DNA of 64,000 nt from Algoriphagus winogradskyi. Lineage in GTDB: Bacteria > Bacteroidota > Bacteroidia > Cytophagales > Cyclobacteriaceae. The first letter of the stretch is position 1. Each line of letters starts with the position of its first letter. The notes beneath the pieces were generated by a model. The model was given only the letters and a program-made list of their open reading frames with translations, was not told the origin of the DNA and did not search any database. The stretch lies in NCBI RefSeq assembly GCF_900182815.1, contig NZ_FXUA01000001.1, forward strand, positions 62,001-126,000, read 5' to 3'. Below are positions 27,532-35,964 of this stretch, piece by piece. Both the position numbers and the translations under genes were made by a program.

Positions 27532-27762
27532 TTAACTCATCAACAATTCAATAATCTGGGCGGGTGCTTGCACACCTTCAACTTTATCATCCTCAATCTG
27601 TTTTCTCAATTCATATTCCAGTTCGAAGATCAAACCGGATACAAAGACCTTGTCCATTCTCAAATCGCTTTCAAACGAAGCGTATTTTCTTTTTCCTGTC
27701 AGGTCGATTCCATATTGATGGAAGACCTTGGAGATTTTTCGTAAATCAGTATAATTTTTCAT
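27532..27762 (-). CDS. Acyl-carrier-protein-like protein lacking the pantetheine serine
   Basis: A 76-residue protein whose C-terminal half follows the ACP pattern: DLRMDKVFVSGLIFELEYEL aligns with the DLGxDSLxxVELxxxLExxF of carrier proteins, and AQIIELL with the last helix. The attachment serine in DSL is Lys here (DKV), so it cannot carry phosphopantetheine at that site. The N-terminus is basic (KISKVFHQYGIDLTGKRKYAS). The start at 27762 (ATG) is preferred to a TTG at 27780. It may be a regulator or a structural partner; no pathway neighbour is present. Confidence 0.65.
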   Translation of the reverse strand: MKNYTDLRKISKVFHQYGIDLTGKRKYASFESDLRMDKVFVSGLIFELEYELRKQIEDDKVEGVQAPAQIIELLMS

Positions 27763-27890
27763 GTGCTTAAATTTTTTCAAAGGCCACCTAGCCTGTCCCG
27801 AGTTTAATTCAGGGGAATCTCACCTAGCATGCTCATCTCGATAAAATTCGAAAAAAGAATTACTCGATTTCAGTGGGTATATAGTTTAAA

Positions 27891-27919
27891 CCCTTGCTAA
27901 TCTTGCCGACTAGCAAGGG
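27891..27919 (-). terminator. Hairpin downstream of the RND efflux gene
   Basis: Perfect 9-base arms CCCTTGCTA / TAGCAAGGG with an 11-base loop, 20 bases past the RND stop codon. The T-tract on the minus strand is weak (TTTAAAC), so termination is only probable. Confidence 0.5.
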
Positions 27920-27938
27920 TAATTAATTCAATTTTTGC

Positions 27939-30900
27939 TTAAACGTATGCGGCAGCTTCTGACTCAAACTCTTCCACATTAGTATCTTCGAGTTCGATGT
28001 GCTTCTTCTCACCTTTCCCGATTTTCACCATAAATCTGTCAAACAAGTAATAGATTACCGGCACCACGACCAAAGTCAGGAACATGGAAGAAAGCAAACC
28101 ACCGATGATCACCCAGGCCAAGCTGTTTTTCCATTCAGCACCTGCACCAGTTGCCAAAGCAATCGGCATCATACCTATCACCATCGCAATCGTAGTCATC
28201 AAAATCGGTCGGAATCGGATCTTCACAGCTTTTTCTAATGCTGCTTTCACCTCTACTCCTTCTTCTTTCAGCTGATTAGTGAAATCGACCAAAAGGATCG
28301 CATTCTTCGCTACCAGCCCCATCAGCATGATCAGACCCATGATGGAGAAAATACTTAGCGTTCCTTTCGTAAGTGCCAGAGCAAGCAAGGAACCGATCAA
28401 TGCCATAGGAAGTGAGAACATCACTACTAGTGGATAGATATATGAATCGTACAATGCAACCATGATCAAATAGATCAAGATGATGGATGCCAATAGCGCG
28501 ACTCCCAAGGATCCGAAACCTTCACTTTGGTTTTTCATGTCACCGTCATAGTTGATCTGAACTTGTTGTGGAAGTGTCATGGCATCTATCGCTGCAGTCA
28601 ATTCAGCACCGACTGTACCCGAAGGCACACCTGCTACCTGAGAAGTGATTTTCACGGAAGAAACACGGTCTCTTCGCTCCAACTTAGTCGGACCTTCTGA
28701 CTGATTCACTTTTGCAAACTGCTCTAGCTTCACCAGTTTTCCGCTTCTATTCAAGAACGTAAGGTTCTGAACATCCGAGATTGATTTTCTGTCAAACTCA
28801 TTCAGTTTCACCAAAATGTCATATTCGTAATCACCGTCCGTGAATTTGGAATCATCATTTCCATTGAAAGCTACCTGAAGTGCTCCACCCACCATATCCA
28901 TGGAAAGACCAAGCTCATTCATTTTGTAGCGATCTACTTCTACTCTAATCTCTGGATTACCATCTTCAAGAGAACTCTCGATTTTACGGGTTCCTTTAAG
29001 ACCAGTAAGAATCGCTTCTATTTTCTCAGAAACTACTCGAATGGAATCCTTATCCGGTCCAGATACAATCACTTGAATCGGTGCATCGTTCGCAGTACCC
29101 ATGATGGAAATCGGAACACCTGTGTACTCTGCTCCTGTGATATTTTCCTCCAAGTAATTCTCTAGTGTTCGTGCATAATCAGGACCTGTCATCGATCTGT
29201 GTTCCGGATCCACCAATTTCACCAATATCTCAGAGGTAAAAGGAGAAGACTGAGAACCTGTAAATTGACCAGAAGCTACACCAACAGTCGTAAATACCTC
29301 GGTCACTTCCGGTAGGGTTCTTAAGTAATCTTCCACCTCACGAGTCTTAAAGTTGGTTTGCTCCAAGGTTGCATCTTTTGGAAGCTCCAGTCTAAGTAGG
29401 AATTCTCCTCTATCACCTTCGGAAACGAATTCCGAACCAATAAAGCCTTTGATCACCAAGAAGAAAGAAGAAATAAAGAGGACGAAAGTGATTGCGAGCA
29501 AAGCGACTTTATGCGCAAATCCCCATCTTAAAATTCCAACTAACCAATCCACAAATGAATCCAATCCAGACTCGAACCCATAGACGATTTTTCCAAAGAA
29601 GGAATTCTTATCCAAATGCTCCAGCTTCGAGAATCTTGAGGTGAGTAGCGGAATCAACGTAAATGCAACAAGCAATGAAATCAAAGTAGCTGTCGCAACT
29701 GTAATACTGAACTGAGCCAAAATACCTCCAATCAAACCTCCGGTCATTGCTAATGGCACGAATACCACGATAATCACCAAGGTGATAGAAACTACTGTTG
29801 CCCCGATTTCACGAATACCATCGTAGGAAGCCTGAGCGATAGTTTTACCCATTTCCAGGTGACGGTAGATATTTTCTATCACCACAATGGCATCATCCAC
29901 TAGGATACCAACCACGAGTGAAAGTGCTAGCAATGACATGAGGTTCAGGGTAAATCCTGCCAAGAACATGACCGTGAATGTCGCCACAATGGAAGCCGGC
30001 ACAGCTACCATCACGATAACTGCATTACGGATACTGTGTAAGAACAACAGCATGATCAAAGCCACCAGTACAACTGCAATAATCAAATCAGTAATTACAT
30101 GATTGGCTGCTTCCAAAGTAAACTCAGAAGTATTTTGGGAGATCTGGAAAGAAACACCTTCAGCAGTATAGGTCTGCTCCAAGATTTGGAGTTCTTGCAC
30201 TAATACTTCAGAAACTTCCACTGCATTGGCATCGGATTGCTTTTGAACAGTCAAACCAATAGCCGATTTACCGTTAAGTCTGGTAAGAATATCTTCGTCT
30301 TTGTAAGAATCGGCTACTTCCGCCACTTCTTTCAGCTGAATCGGTGATTCATCTGATCGATAAGCGATCACCAGATTTTCAATGTCCTGAATGTTCTGGA
30401 ATTTTCCAGCAAGGCGGATCAACACCTGACCTTCGTTGTCTTTCAATCGTCCGGTAGGAAAATCAAGATTACTGGAATTGATAGTCTGAGCTACAGTAAT
30501 CGGCGAAATACCATATGCATCCAGCTTGTTTCTATCCAAGTTTACTTTGATCTCACGTTCAGTACCGCCCAGCATATTCACTTGGGCCACACCTTTGATC
30601 TGTGCCAAAGAAGGCTGGATTTTATTTTTCACCAAATCATAAAACTCAGAAGGCTTCAAATCTGAATAAATAGCCAATTGCATAATTGGCAAATCATCCA
30701 GATCAAACTTGCCCAAGCTCGGCGGATCAGCGTCTTCAGGGAGATCACCCAAGATCGCGTTGATCTTGCGCTGTGCATCCTGCATGGAATAATCGACGTC
30801 TTCTCCAGCTTCCAGCTCTATCGTGATAATAGAAATACTCTCCTGAGAAATGGAATTCATGGATTTGATACCTTCCAATGAAGCCACCGCATCCTCGATT

Positions 30901-31097
30901 TTCTTCGTTACAGAAGTTTCCACTTCAGATGGTGCAGCACCGGGATAGATGGTAGAAATGGTCACCACATTGGTTTCCATTTTTGGCAAAAGCTCGTAGG
31001 ACAATTGCGTGTAGGAAAAAATCCCCAGCAAAGTCAGTACGGTAAACAGTACGACCACCATGGTCGACCGTTGTATTGATATTTTAGTGATTTGCAT
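27939..31097 (-). CDS. RND efflux pump inner-membrane subunit (AcrB/HAE1-like)
   Basis: A 1052-residue proton-driven exporter. The first periplasmic loop follows TM1 (VVVLFTVLTLLGIFSYTQLSYELLPKME), and the proton-relay pair sits in TM4 (GILVDDAIVVIENIYRH). The internal duplication is visible: a second half starts near KVALLAITFVLF. Length is normal for an HAE1-type pump that exports hydrophobic compounds. It ends in an acidic tail (KKHIELEDTNVEEFESEAA). It lies 3 bases after the membrane-fusion protein gene, so the tripartite system is encoded as one operon. Confidence 0.93.
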   Translation of the reverse strand: MQITKISIQRSTMVVVLFTVLTLLGIFSYTQLSYELLPKMETNVVTISTIYPGAAPSEVETSVTKKIEDAVASLEGIKSMNSISQESISIITIELEAGEDVDYSMQDAQRKINAILGDLPEDADPPSLGKFDLDDLPIMQLAIYSDLKPSEFYDLVKNKIQPSLAQIKGVAQVNMLGGTEREIKVNLDRNKLDAYGISPITVAQTINSSNLDFPTGRLKDNEGQVLIRLAGKFQNIQDIENLVIAYRSDESPIQLKEVAEVADSYKDEDILTRLNGKSAIGLTVQKQSDANAVEVSEVLVQELQILEQTYTAEGVSFQISQNTSEFTLEAANHVITDLIIAVVLVALIMLLFLHSIRNAVIVMVAVPASIVATFTVMFLAGFTLNLMSLLALSLVVGILVDDAIVVIENIYRHLEMGKTIAQASYDGIREIGATVVSITLVIIVVFVPLAMTGGLIGGILAQFSITVATATLISLLVAFTLIPLLTSRFSKLEHLDKNSFFGKIVYGFESGLDSFVDWLVGILRWGFAHKVALLAITFVLFISSFFLVIKGFIGSEFVSEGDRGEFLLRLELPKDATLEQTNFKTREVEDYLRTLPEVTEVFTTVGVASGQFTGSQSSPFTSEILVKLVDPEHRSMTGPDYARTLENYLEENITGAEYTGVPISIMGTANDAPIQVIVSGPDKDSIRVVSEKIEAILTGLKGTRKIESSLEDGNPEIRVEVDRYKMNELGLSMDMVGGALQVAFNGNDDSKFTDGDYEYDILVKLNEFDRKSISDVQNLTFLNRSGKLVKLEQFAKVNQSEGPTKLERRDRVSSVKITSQVAGVPSGTVGAELTAAIDAMTLPQQVQINYDGDMKNQSEGFGSLGVALLASIILIYLIMVALYDSYIYPLVVMFSLPMALIGSLLALALTKGTLSIFSIMGLIMLMGLVAKNAILLVDFTNQLKEEGVEVKAALEKAVKIRFRPILMTTIAMVIGMMPIALATGAGAEWKNSLAWVIIGGLLSSMFLTLVVVPVIYYLFDRFMVKIGKGEKKHIELEDTNVEEFESEAAAYV

Positions 31098-31100
31098 AGT

Positions 31101-32153
31101 TTACTGAACTTTCACTTTAGTACCTTCTTTCACATTAATCAAACCTGAAGCAATCACTTCGTCACCAGCTTTCAAACCATCCAAAATCTCTACAGTTCCG
31201 TCATCCAATGGGTTGATTTTCACAGGGCGATATACAGCAACACCGTCTTTGATCAAGTAAACTCCCGGGTCTTTTAAGCTTCCAGAAATTGATTTTCTAT
31301 CGATTTTCAACACTTTCTCTTCTTCGGAGAATTTGAATTGAGCCGTTCCAAACATACCTGGCTTGATTTCATCCTGGTTTTTGCTGTTCATGATCAACTC
31401 CACTTGGTATTTGAAAGAGGCATCCGCTTTGTCAGAAATGAAGTGAACCTTGCCAGTGAAATCCTGATTGGCCATTGCGTTGACACGCACTGCGATCTCA
31501 TCACCTTTATTTACTTTGGAAATTTCAGTTTCAGTGACGTTCACGGAAAGTTTCAATGGATTTTTGTTGATAATGTCTACCAAAGGCATTCCTGGGCTCA
31601 CCAATGTTCCCATTTCGTAGTAATCTTCATTGATAAAACCTGCAATAGGAGCAGTCACCTGCGTGTCGTCCAATCTCTTTTTCAAAGCTGAAAGTTGGGC
31701 ATCGGCTATTTTGAAAGCGTTTTCATTTTCTTCCAATTGCTTTTTAGTGATCGCATCCGTAGCGGCTAGATTTTCAAAACGCTTCAAATCTTTCTCAGCT
31801 TGATCTCGCCTTAGTTTAGCAATGGTGTATTCAGAACGTATCAATCGATCATCGATTTGTACAATCAAATCGCCTTTACGCACGTAATCCCCTTTTCTTC
31901 TTTGGATCTTCACGATCGCACCAGAAGTCTCAGCCATCAATTTCAATTCCTGCGATGGTTCGAAAATCCCGTTCGCTTCAAAATTTCTATTGACGGTCTT
32001 CTCCTCCACTTTTTCCACAGTCACTGAGATATACTCACTTGACTTCATGGCAAGGGTGGCCGCTTCGTTCATTTCTTGCTTGTTGTTGTAAAGCGTGAAG
32101 GCAACCGCTCCTACACCTACCAGGAGAAGTACTATGATTATTAATTTTTTCAT
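31101..32153 (-). CDS. RND efflux periplasmic adaptor (membrane-fusion protein)
   Basis: A 350-residue HlyD/AcrA-type adaptor linking the RND pump to the outer-membrane channel. An N-terminal membrane anchor (LIIIVLLLVGVGAVAFTLY) precedes a lipoyl-like half (SGAIVKIQRRKGDYVRKGDLIVQID), a helical hairpin (DQAEKDLKRFENLAATDAITKKQLEE), a second lipoyl half (VTAPIAGFINEDYYEMGTLVSPG) and beta-barrel/membrane-proximal domains. The gene is 24 bases after the TolC-like gene and 3 bases before the pump gene. Confidence 0.92.
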   Translation of the reverse strand: MKKLIIIVLLLVGVGAVAFTLYNNKQEMNEAATLAMKSSEYISVTVEKVEEKTVNRNFEANGIFEPSQELKLMAETSGAIVKIQRRKGDYVRKGDLIVQIDDRLIRSEYTIAKLRRDQAEKDLKRFENLAATDAITKKQLEENENAFKIADAQLSALKKRLDDTQVTAPIAGFINEDYYEMGTLVSPGMPLVDIINKNPLKLSVNVTETEISKVNKGDEIAVRVNAMANQDFTGKVHFISDKADASFKYQVELIMNSKNQDEIKPGMFGTAQFKFSEEEKVLKIDRKSISGSLKDPGVYLIKDGVAVYRPVKINPLDDGTVEILDGLKAGDEVIASGLINVKEGTKVKVQ

Positions 32154-32177
32154 CGTTTCGTTGGTATGAGTTTTCTA

Positions 32178-33545
32178 TTAGAGTAAAAGATTTTTGATTT
32201 TTCCAGATGAGTTCAGAATCTCTAATTGAGCGATTCGAACCTGTATGATTTGATTGTTGTAATTGGCTTGCGCTTCACGCTGAGTAGTCTCCGCATCCAG
32301 CAAATCAGTCAATGGGCTTAGCCCTTCCTTGTATAGCAAGGTGGTCTCGCTAAGTACATCATTTGCCAAATCCAGGTTACTATCCAGAGATTCCAGTGTA
32401 CTTAAGGAATTGTAGTATTTGTTCAGTGCATTTTTGTATTCCAAATCTGCAGCATCTTCAGCCTGAAGACGATCGAGGCTTAACTGCTGGGCAGCAACCT
32501 TTGACTGGGCGGCTTTGTATTTAGTCTGCATTCCGTCAAAAATCGGAATCTGAAGTTTCACACCAATCAAAAATCCTTGGTACCAAACTTTGTTTTGACT
32601 TAGGAAATCGAAACTGTCAGAGAAGGCATTCTTATTGAAATCTGCAAAACCAACCAATTGTGGCTGATGAGCCGCTTTGATATTTTTGTATTCGTATTCG
32701 TACAATTTCTCCTGTACTCCCAACACCTGGATATCTTTTCTATCAAAAATGTTAAAATCATTGATTTGAAAATCCTTCACTTTCTGGTTCATGTCCGCAA
32801 CTGAGTGATCCAAAGTGATCTCCGTATCAACAGGAATTCCCATCAATAACTTCAAGTAACCTTCCTGTTGGTAGATAGCGATATCAAGATTTTCCTGCTC
32901 ACTTTTGATGGAAGTAAGGTTTACCTTCACACGATTGAGATCCACTTTTCTAGCCAAATCATTCTCATATTGAGATTGAAGGATTTTTTCCAAACTTTCC
33001 AACTGATCTATATTTGCCCGTAAATTTTCTTTCTGAAGCTCCAATTGAATCACTCCCAAGTAATTCATTGAGATCTCATGAATCACGTCTTCTTCAGACT
33101 TCTCAGCCAAAATTCGATAAAACTCTTCTCCAGTTTTCGCGGCTTTCAAACCAATCAAATAGGAATTGCTGAAGATCAACTGGTTCAATTCAAAACCAGC
33201 CTTTAAGGACTGAGGAACGCCAAGAGAAATTACCTGAATGTCATTTGGGTCTCCACCAAAAATCCCGCCTGGCACTGCCTGAGGAAATACGTCCAAGAAA
33301 TTATTGTACTGACCGTAGGCAGAGAACTGCGGAAGACCTGCCCCTCGGATCTCATTTCGCTGATACTTAGCTTTTTCCTCATCCAGAATCGCCTTTTTCA
33401 GCGTTCTGTTGTTTTCCAAACCGATCTCAATACTCTCTTTCAAAGTGAGGGTATCCGGTAGGTTAAATTCTTGCACCATCTCTTGCCCCATTGCCATTGC
33501 AGGAGCAATCAAGAAAAATGCATACGTTAAATACTTCTTTAACAT
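32178..33545 (-). CDS. TolC-family outer-membrane efflux channel
   Basis: A 455-residue outer-membrane factor. After a signal peptide (MLKKYLTYAFFLIAPAMAMGQ) the chain shows the TolC internal repeat: two similar halves rich in long helices (LTLKESIEIGLENNRTLKKAILDEE in the first, TLLYKEGLSPLTDLLDAETTQRE in the second, the latter being the conserved OMF segment). It is the first structural gene after the regulator and presumably the exit channel for the pump encoded downstream. Confidence 0.92.
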   Translation of the reverse strand: MLKKYLTYAFFLIAPAMAMGQEMVQEFNLPDTLTLKESIEIGLENNRTLKKAILDEEKAKYQRNEIRGAGLPQFSAYGQYNNFLDVFPQAVPGGIFGGDPNDIQVISLGVPQSLKAGFELNQLIFSNSYLIGLKAAKTGEEFYRILAEKSEEDVIHEISMNYLGVIQLELQKENLRANIDQLESLEKILQSQYENDLARKVDLNRVKVNLTSIKSEQENLDIAIYQQEGYLKLLMGIPVDTEITLDHSVADMNQKVKDFQINDFNIFDRKDIQVLGVQEKLYEYEYKNIKAAHQPQLVGFADFNKNAFSDSFDFLSQNKVWYQGFLIGVKLQIPIFDGMQTKYKAAQSKVAAQQLSLDRLQAEDAADLEYKNALNKYYNSLSTLESLDSNLDLANDVLSETTLLYKEGLSPLTDLLDAETTQREAQANYNNQIIQVRIAQLEILNSSGKIKNLLL

Positions 33546-33580
33546 GTCGCTGAATAATAGTTAGTTATAAAATATATAGT

Positions 33581-33610
33581 TGGTTCTGTTTTTTATGAAC
33601 TTACTGTTCA
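33581..33610 (-). promoter_or_regulatory. Possible second regulator half-sites upstream of the TolC gene
   Basis: In the 72-base gap between regulator and TolC genes, GTTC (33583) and GAAC (33597) half-sites and a further GTTC (33606) repeat the GTTC/GAAC words of the palindrome upstream of the regulator. Spacing is irregular. Confidence 0.3.
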
Positions 33611-33617
33611 AATTTTT

Positions 33618-34079
33618 TTAAGCCTGTTGTCTTTTGAAGCGCTCAAACAAAGCTGGAATCTCCTTTTTGAAGAAGCCTAAAAAATTAGAAAAGTCTTTCA
33701 TATTGCAGTTGAATTCTGGATTCTTATCCGTTCTAATTTCTAGTACTTCATCTATGAATTTCTGGATCTCAGAAATGTTTTCTAAATCTTTTTGGAAGTC
33801 CTCTCTCCAATCGCTCACCTTCAGAGCAAAATATCTTTTACGATCACCTGGACGTGTAGAATAAACACATCTTCCTTTAGCCTGAAGGAAAGTAAGCGCA
33901 TTACTCACCGCACTTTTACTTACGCTGAGCTGCTCCACTATTTCGTCAAATGAAACCTCACCTTCTTCATGAACCAATAGAAGACCTATAATTCTACCTA
34001 CCAATGGCTGCATTCCTTTATGCTCGTGAAATACACCAATTCGTTCGATTAATTCTTTATGTCTTTCAGTTAATACCAT
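33618..34079 (-). CDS. GbsR/MarR-type transcriptional regulator
   Basis: A 153-residue winged-helix regulator. GRIIGLLLVHEEGEVSFDEIVEQL followed by SVSKSAVSNALTFLQAKG is the recognition HTH, and STRPGDRKRYFAL forms the wing. The C-terminal helices resemble GbsR proteins, which bind ligands such as glycine betaine in Bacillus. The start at 34079 is chosen because a promoter at 34115-34147 makes the longer frame from 34127 unlikely. It is the first gene of the efflux operon and probably represses it, as for many RND systems. Confidence 0.88.
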   Translation of the reverse strand: MVLTERHKELIERIGVFHEHKGMQPLVGRIIGLLLVHEEGEVSFDEIVEQLSVSKSAVSNALTFLQAKGRCVYSTRPGDRKRYFALKVSDWREDFQKDLENISEIQKFIDEVLEIRTDKNPEFNCNMKDFSNFLGFFKKEIPALFERFKRQQA

Positions 34080-34114
34080 CTTCTTTCTATTTGGGTTATG
34101 GGCTAGTAACGGGA

Positions 34115-34147
34115 CAAAGGTAAACAAAGTTCAGTTAGTTCTGCAAA
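34115..34147 (-). promoter_or_regulatory. Promoter (-33/-7) of the efflux operon
   Basis: On the minus strand TTTG (34147-34144), a 21-base spacer and TACCTTTG (34122-34115) match the Bacteroidota promoter, 35 bases before the regulator ATG. Confidence 0.6.
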
Positions 34148-34155
34148 TACAGAAC
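34138..34155. promoter_or_regulatory. Palindromic operator over the -33 box of the efflux operon
   Basis: GTTCTGCAAATACAGAAC is an 18-base palindrome with perfect 6-base arms. It covers the -33 element of the regulator's promoter, the expected place for autorepression. Confidence 0.55.
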
Positions 34156-34207
34156 AAAGTTTTATGAAATATTTTTGACAATGACTTTCTGCCCGGTTTT
34201 GAGAAGA

Positions 34208-34600
34208 TCAACCTAAGTGATCTTTATTTACGGGTTGTTTCAGTAAGTCGTCTCCGAAAATTCTTTTCCGGTGATTCTCTCCCCATACGTGAAGTGCAGC
34301 TATTACATCTTTGAGCGTCTCACCGTACTTGGTCATGGTGTATTCTACTGTCACAGGAAAAGTATCATACACCGACCGTTTCACAAGCTGGTTCAATTCC
34401 AGATCACGAAGCTCTTTCGAAAGCATTCGGTCTGTTATCCCTGGGACTTGCTTAGAAATTTCCGAAAATCGCTTATATCCATGCAGTAAAGCTACGATAA
34501 TTGGCAGCTTCCATTTTCCATTCAATACATCCAGCGCATCCTGAACTGGGCGGATAATCCCTGTGCATTGCGTATGATTTGACTTATCTAACTTTTCCAT
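34208..34600 (-). CDS. HxlR-family transcriptional regulator
   Basis: A 130-residue winged-helix regulator of the HxlR type: a conserved N-terminal cysteine (HTQCTGIIRPVQDALDVLNG, Cys12) followed by GKWKLPIIVALLHGYKRFSEI and the recognition helix ITDRMLSKELRDLELNQLV. The cysteine may sense oxidants, electrophiles or copper, as in YodB/QsrR relatives. It is divergent from the DoxX gene, and nested palindromes in the intergenic region are probable binding sites. Confidence 0.92.
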   Translation of the reverse strand: MEKLDKSNHTQCTGIIRPVQDALDVLNGKWKLPIIVALLHGYKRFSEISKQVPGITDRMLSKELRDLELNQLVKRSVYDTFPVTVEYTMTKYGETLKDVIAALHVWGENHRKRIFGDDLLKQPVNKDHLG

Positions 34601-34623
34601 AACATCCTTTTAAATAGAATTAG

Positions 34624-34664
34624 GCTATACTATACCGAAGTATAGTACTATATCTTAGTATAGC
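34624..34664. promoter_or_regulatory. Nested palindromic operators between HxlR and DoxX genes
   Basis: An outer palindrome GCTATACTA (34624-34632) / TAGTATAGC (34656-34664) encloses ACTATAC CGAA GTATAGT (34629-34646) and CTATA TCTTAG TATAG (34648-34663). The repeated TATACT word gives four half-sites, suggesting cooperative binding of two HxlR dimers. Confidence 0.6.
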
Positions 34665-34690
34665 ACTTACAAATGTATAGCTAATTACCA

Positions 34691-34698
34691 TAGGTTTG
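34691..34698 (+). promoter_or_regulatory. -7 promoter element for the DoxX gene
   Basis: TAGGTTTG fits TAnnTTTG, 19 bases before the DoxX ATG, immediately downstream of the palindromes. Confidence 0.5.
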
Positions 34699-34717
34699 CA
34701 AAAAATATTTCAATCTT

Positions 34718-35074
34718 ATGACGAACAAAATAATTTATTGGACATCCACCTCACTGGTTTCATTGATGATGCTTTTCAGCGCTTATGCTTATTTCACCGA
34801 TCCAAATGTATCGGCTGGATTTACCGCAATGGGATTTAAGGACTTCTTCCGAATAGAATTGGGAGTTGCAAAAACACTAGGCGCACTTGTATTACTGCTT
34901 CCTTTTTCCCCAAAACTCGTAAAAGAATGGGCTTATGCAGGATTTGGTATCACTTTCATCTCAGCGTTCATTGCTCATTCAGCAAATGGAGATCCCGTTT
35001 CCGCTATGATTATGCCTTTGGTAGCCCTTGCGTTATTGGCAGTTTCGAGAGTATTCTTAGCAAAAATCAGCTAA
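34718..35074 (+). CDS. DoxX-like small membrane protein
   Basis: A 118-residue protein with four membrane helices (IIYWTSTSLVSLMMLFSAYAYF, ELGVAKTLGALVLLLPF, WAYAGFGITFISAFIAHSA, AMIMPLVALALLAVSRVFL). The pattern matches DoxX-like proteins, which have been tied to thiol stress and quinone chemistry in some bacteria. Divergent transcription from an HxlR regulator, with palindromes between, strongly suggests control by that protein. A terminator closes the gene, so it is a single-gene transcript. Confidence 0.85.
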   Translation: MTNKIIYWTSTSLVSLMMLFSAYAYFTDPNVSAGFTAMGFKDFFRIELGVAKTLGALVLLLPFSPKLVKEWAYAGFGITFISAFIAHSANGDPVSAMIMPLVALALLAVSRVFLAKIS

Positions 35075-35092
35075 TAAAAATATCTTGTCATG

Positions 35093-35127
35093 AAAAGCAT
35101 CCTAGGAGAAGTCCAGGATGCTTTTTT
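35093..35127 (+). terminator. Rho-independent terminator after the DoxX gene
   Basis: Arms AAAAGCATCCT and AGGATGCTTTT with an 11-base loop and T-tract. Confidence 0.85.
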
Positions 35128-35200
35128 AATTTAAAAATTGGAAGGCACAAGAACTTTAAACGGGTTGAATACATTTATTAAACCACAAACCTTAAAAACT

Positions 35201-35764
35201 ATGCCGCTGATCTACGTCAAAAATATGGTTTGCCCTAGGTGCATTGCTTCGGTTAGTAAGACCTTGGATACCTTGGGCCTCTCCTATTCTTCTGTTGATT
35301 TAGGGAAAATCAGGTTAGATTCTTCTCCCAATAATCAACAAAAAATAGCTTTGGCTGAGTCACTGCAGGCAGATGGTTTTGAATTACTGGAGGATGGCAA
35401 GTCCTCTTTGATTTCCCAGATCAAAAGCATTTTGATTGAGCAGATACAGCATTCTACAAATGATTTGTCTCAAAACTATTCCAGCTTTATTTCAGAAAAG
35501 TTAAATCATGAATACACATATCTGAGTAAACTCTTTTCCCAAGTGGAAGGCATCACTATTGAGAAGTACATTACCAAAGTGAAGATTGAGCGGGTAAAGG
35601 AATTAATATTTTACAATGAAAAAAGTCTTTCAGAAATCGCCGATCTTCTCAATTATAGTAGCGTAGCCTACCTTTCTTCCCAGTTTAAAAAAGAGACTGG
35701 AATGACACCCACAGATTTTAAAAATCAAGTAAATAGAAATCGTAAAAGTCTAGACAAAATATAA
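35201..35764 (+). CDS. AraC-family regulator with an N-terminal metal-binding-like domain
   Basis: A 187-residue protein joining two parts. Residues 1-70 resemble a heavy-metal-associated (HMA) fold: VKNMVCPRCIASVSKTLDTLG with a CxxC-type pair (CPRC), then SSVDLGKIRL and SLQADGFELL. Residues ~90-187 are an AraC DNA-binding domain (EGITIEKYITKVKIERVKELI, SLSEIADLLNYSSVAYLSSQFKKETGMTPTDFK). The start at 35201 is set by the HMA-like beginning; a longer frame from 35138 overlaps the terminator region. It is a plausible copper- or metal-sensing regulator; copA and an HMA protein lie 4-7 kb downstream. Confidence 0.85.
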   Translation: MPLIYVKNMVCPRCIASVSKTLDTLGLSYSSVDLGKIRLDSSPNNQQKIALAESLQADGFELLEDGKSSLISQIKSILIEQIQHSTNDLSQNYSSFISEKLNHEYTYLSKLFSQVEGITIEKYITKVKIERVKELIFYNEKSLSEIADLLNYSSVAYLSSQFKKETGMTPTDFKNQVNRNRKSLDKI

Positions 35765-35848
35765 ACTCATTTCAATTCAGATTTTTCCGTTCTGAAATGA
35801 AACAAAACCACCAATTTCTTTAAGCTTTTGATCCCTAATTGGTAATTA

Positions 35849-35879
35849 CTTGCAGATAGTCCTGTAGCGTTTATCTTTG
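35849..35879 (+). promoter_or_regulatory. Promoter (-33/-7) of the keto-sugar operon
   Basis: CTTG at 35849-35852, a 19-base spacer and TATCTTTG at 35872-35879 fit the Bacteroidota promoter, 85 bases before the ATG at 35965. Confidence 0.55.
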
Positions 35880-35964
35880 AGCCTGAAAGAAAAATCAACG
35901 GCAAATTTAACATTTCGATTTTTTCTATTAAACCTCGTATTATCAATTAATCCCTCAAATTCAC

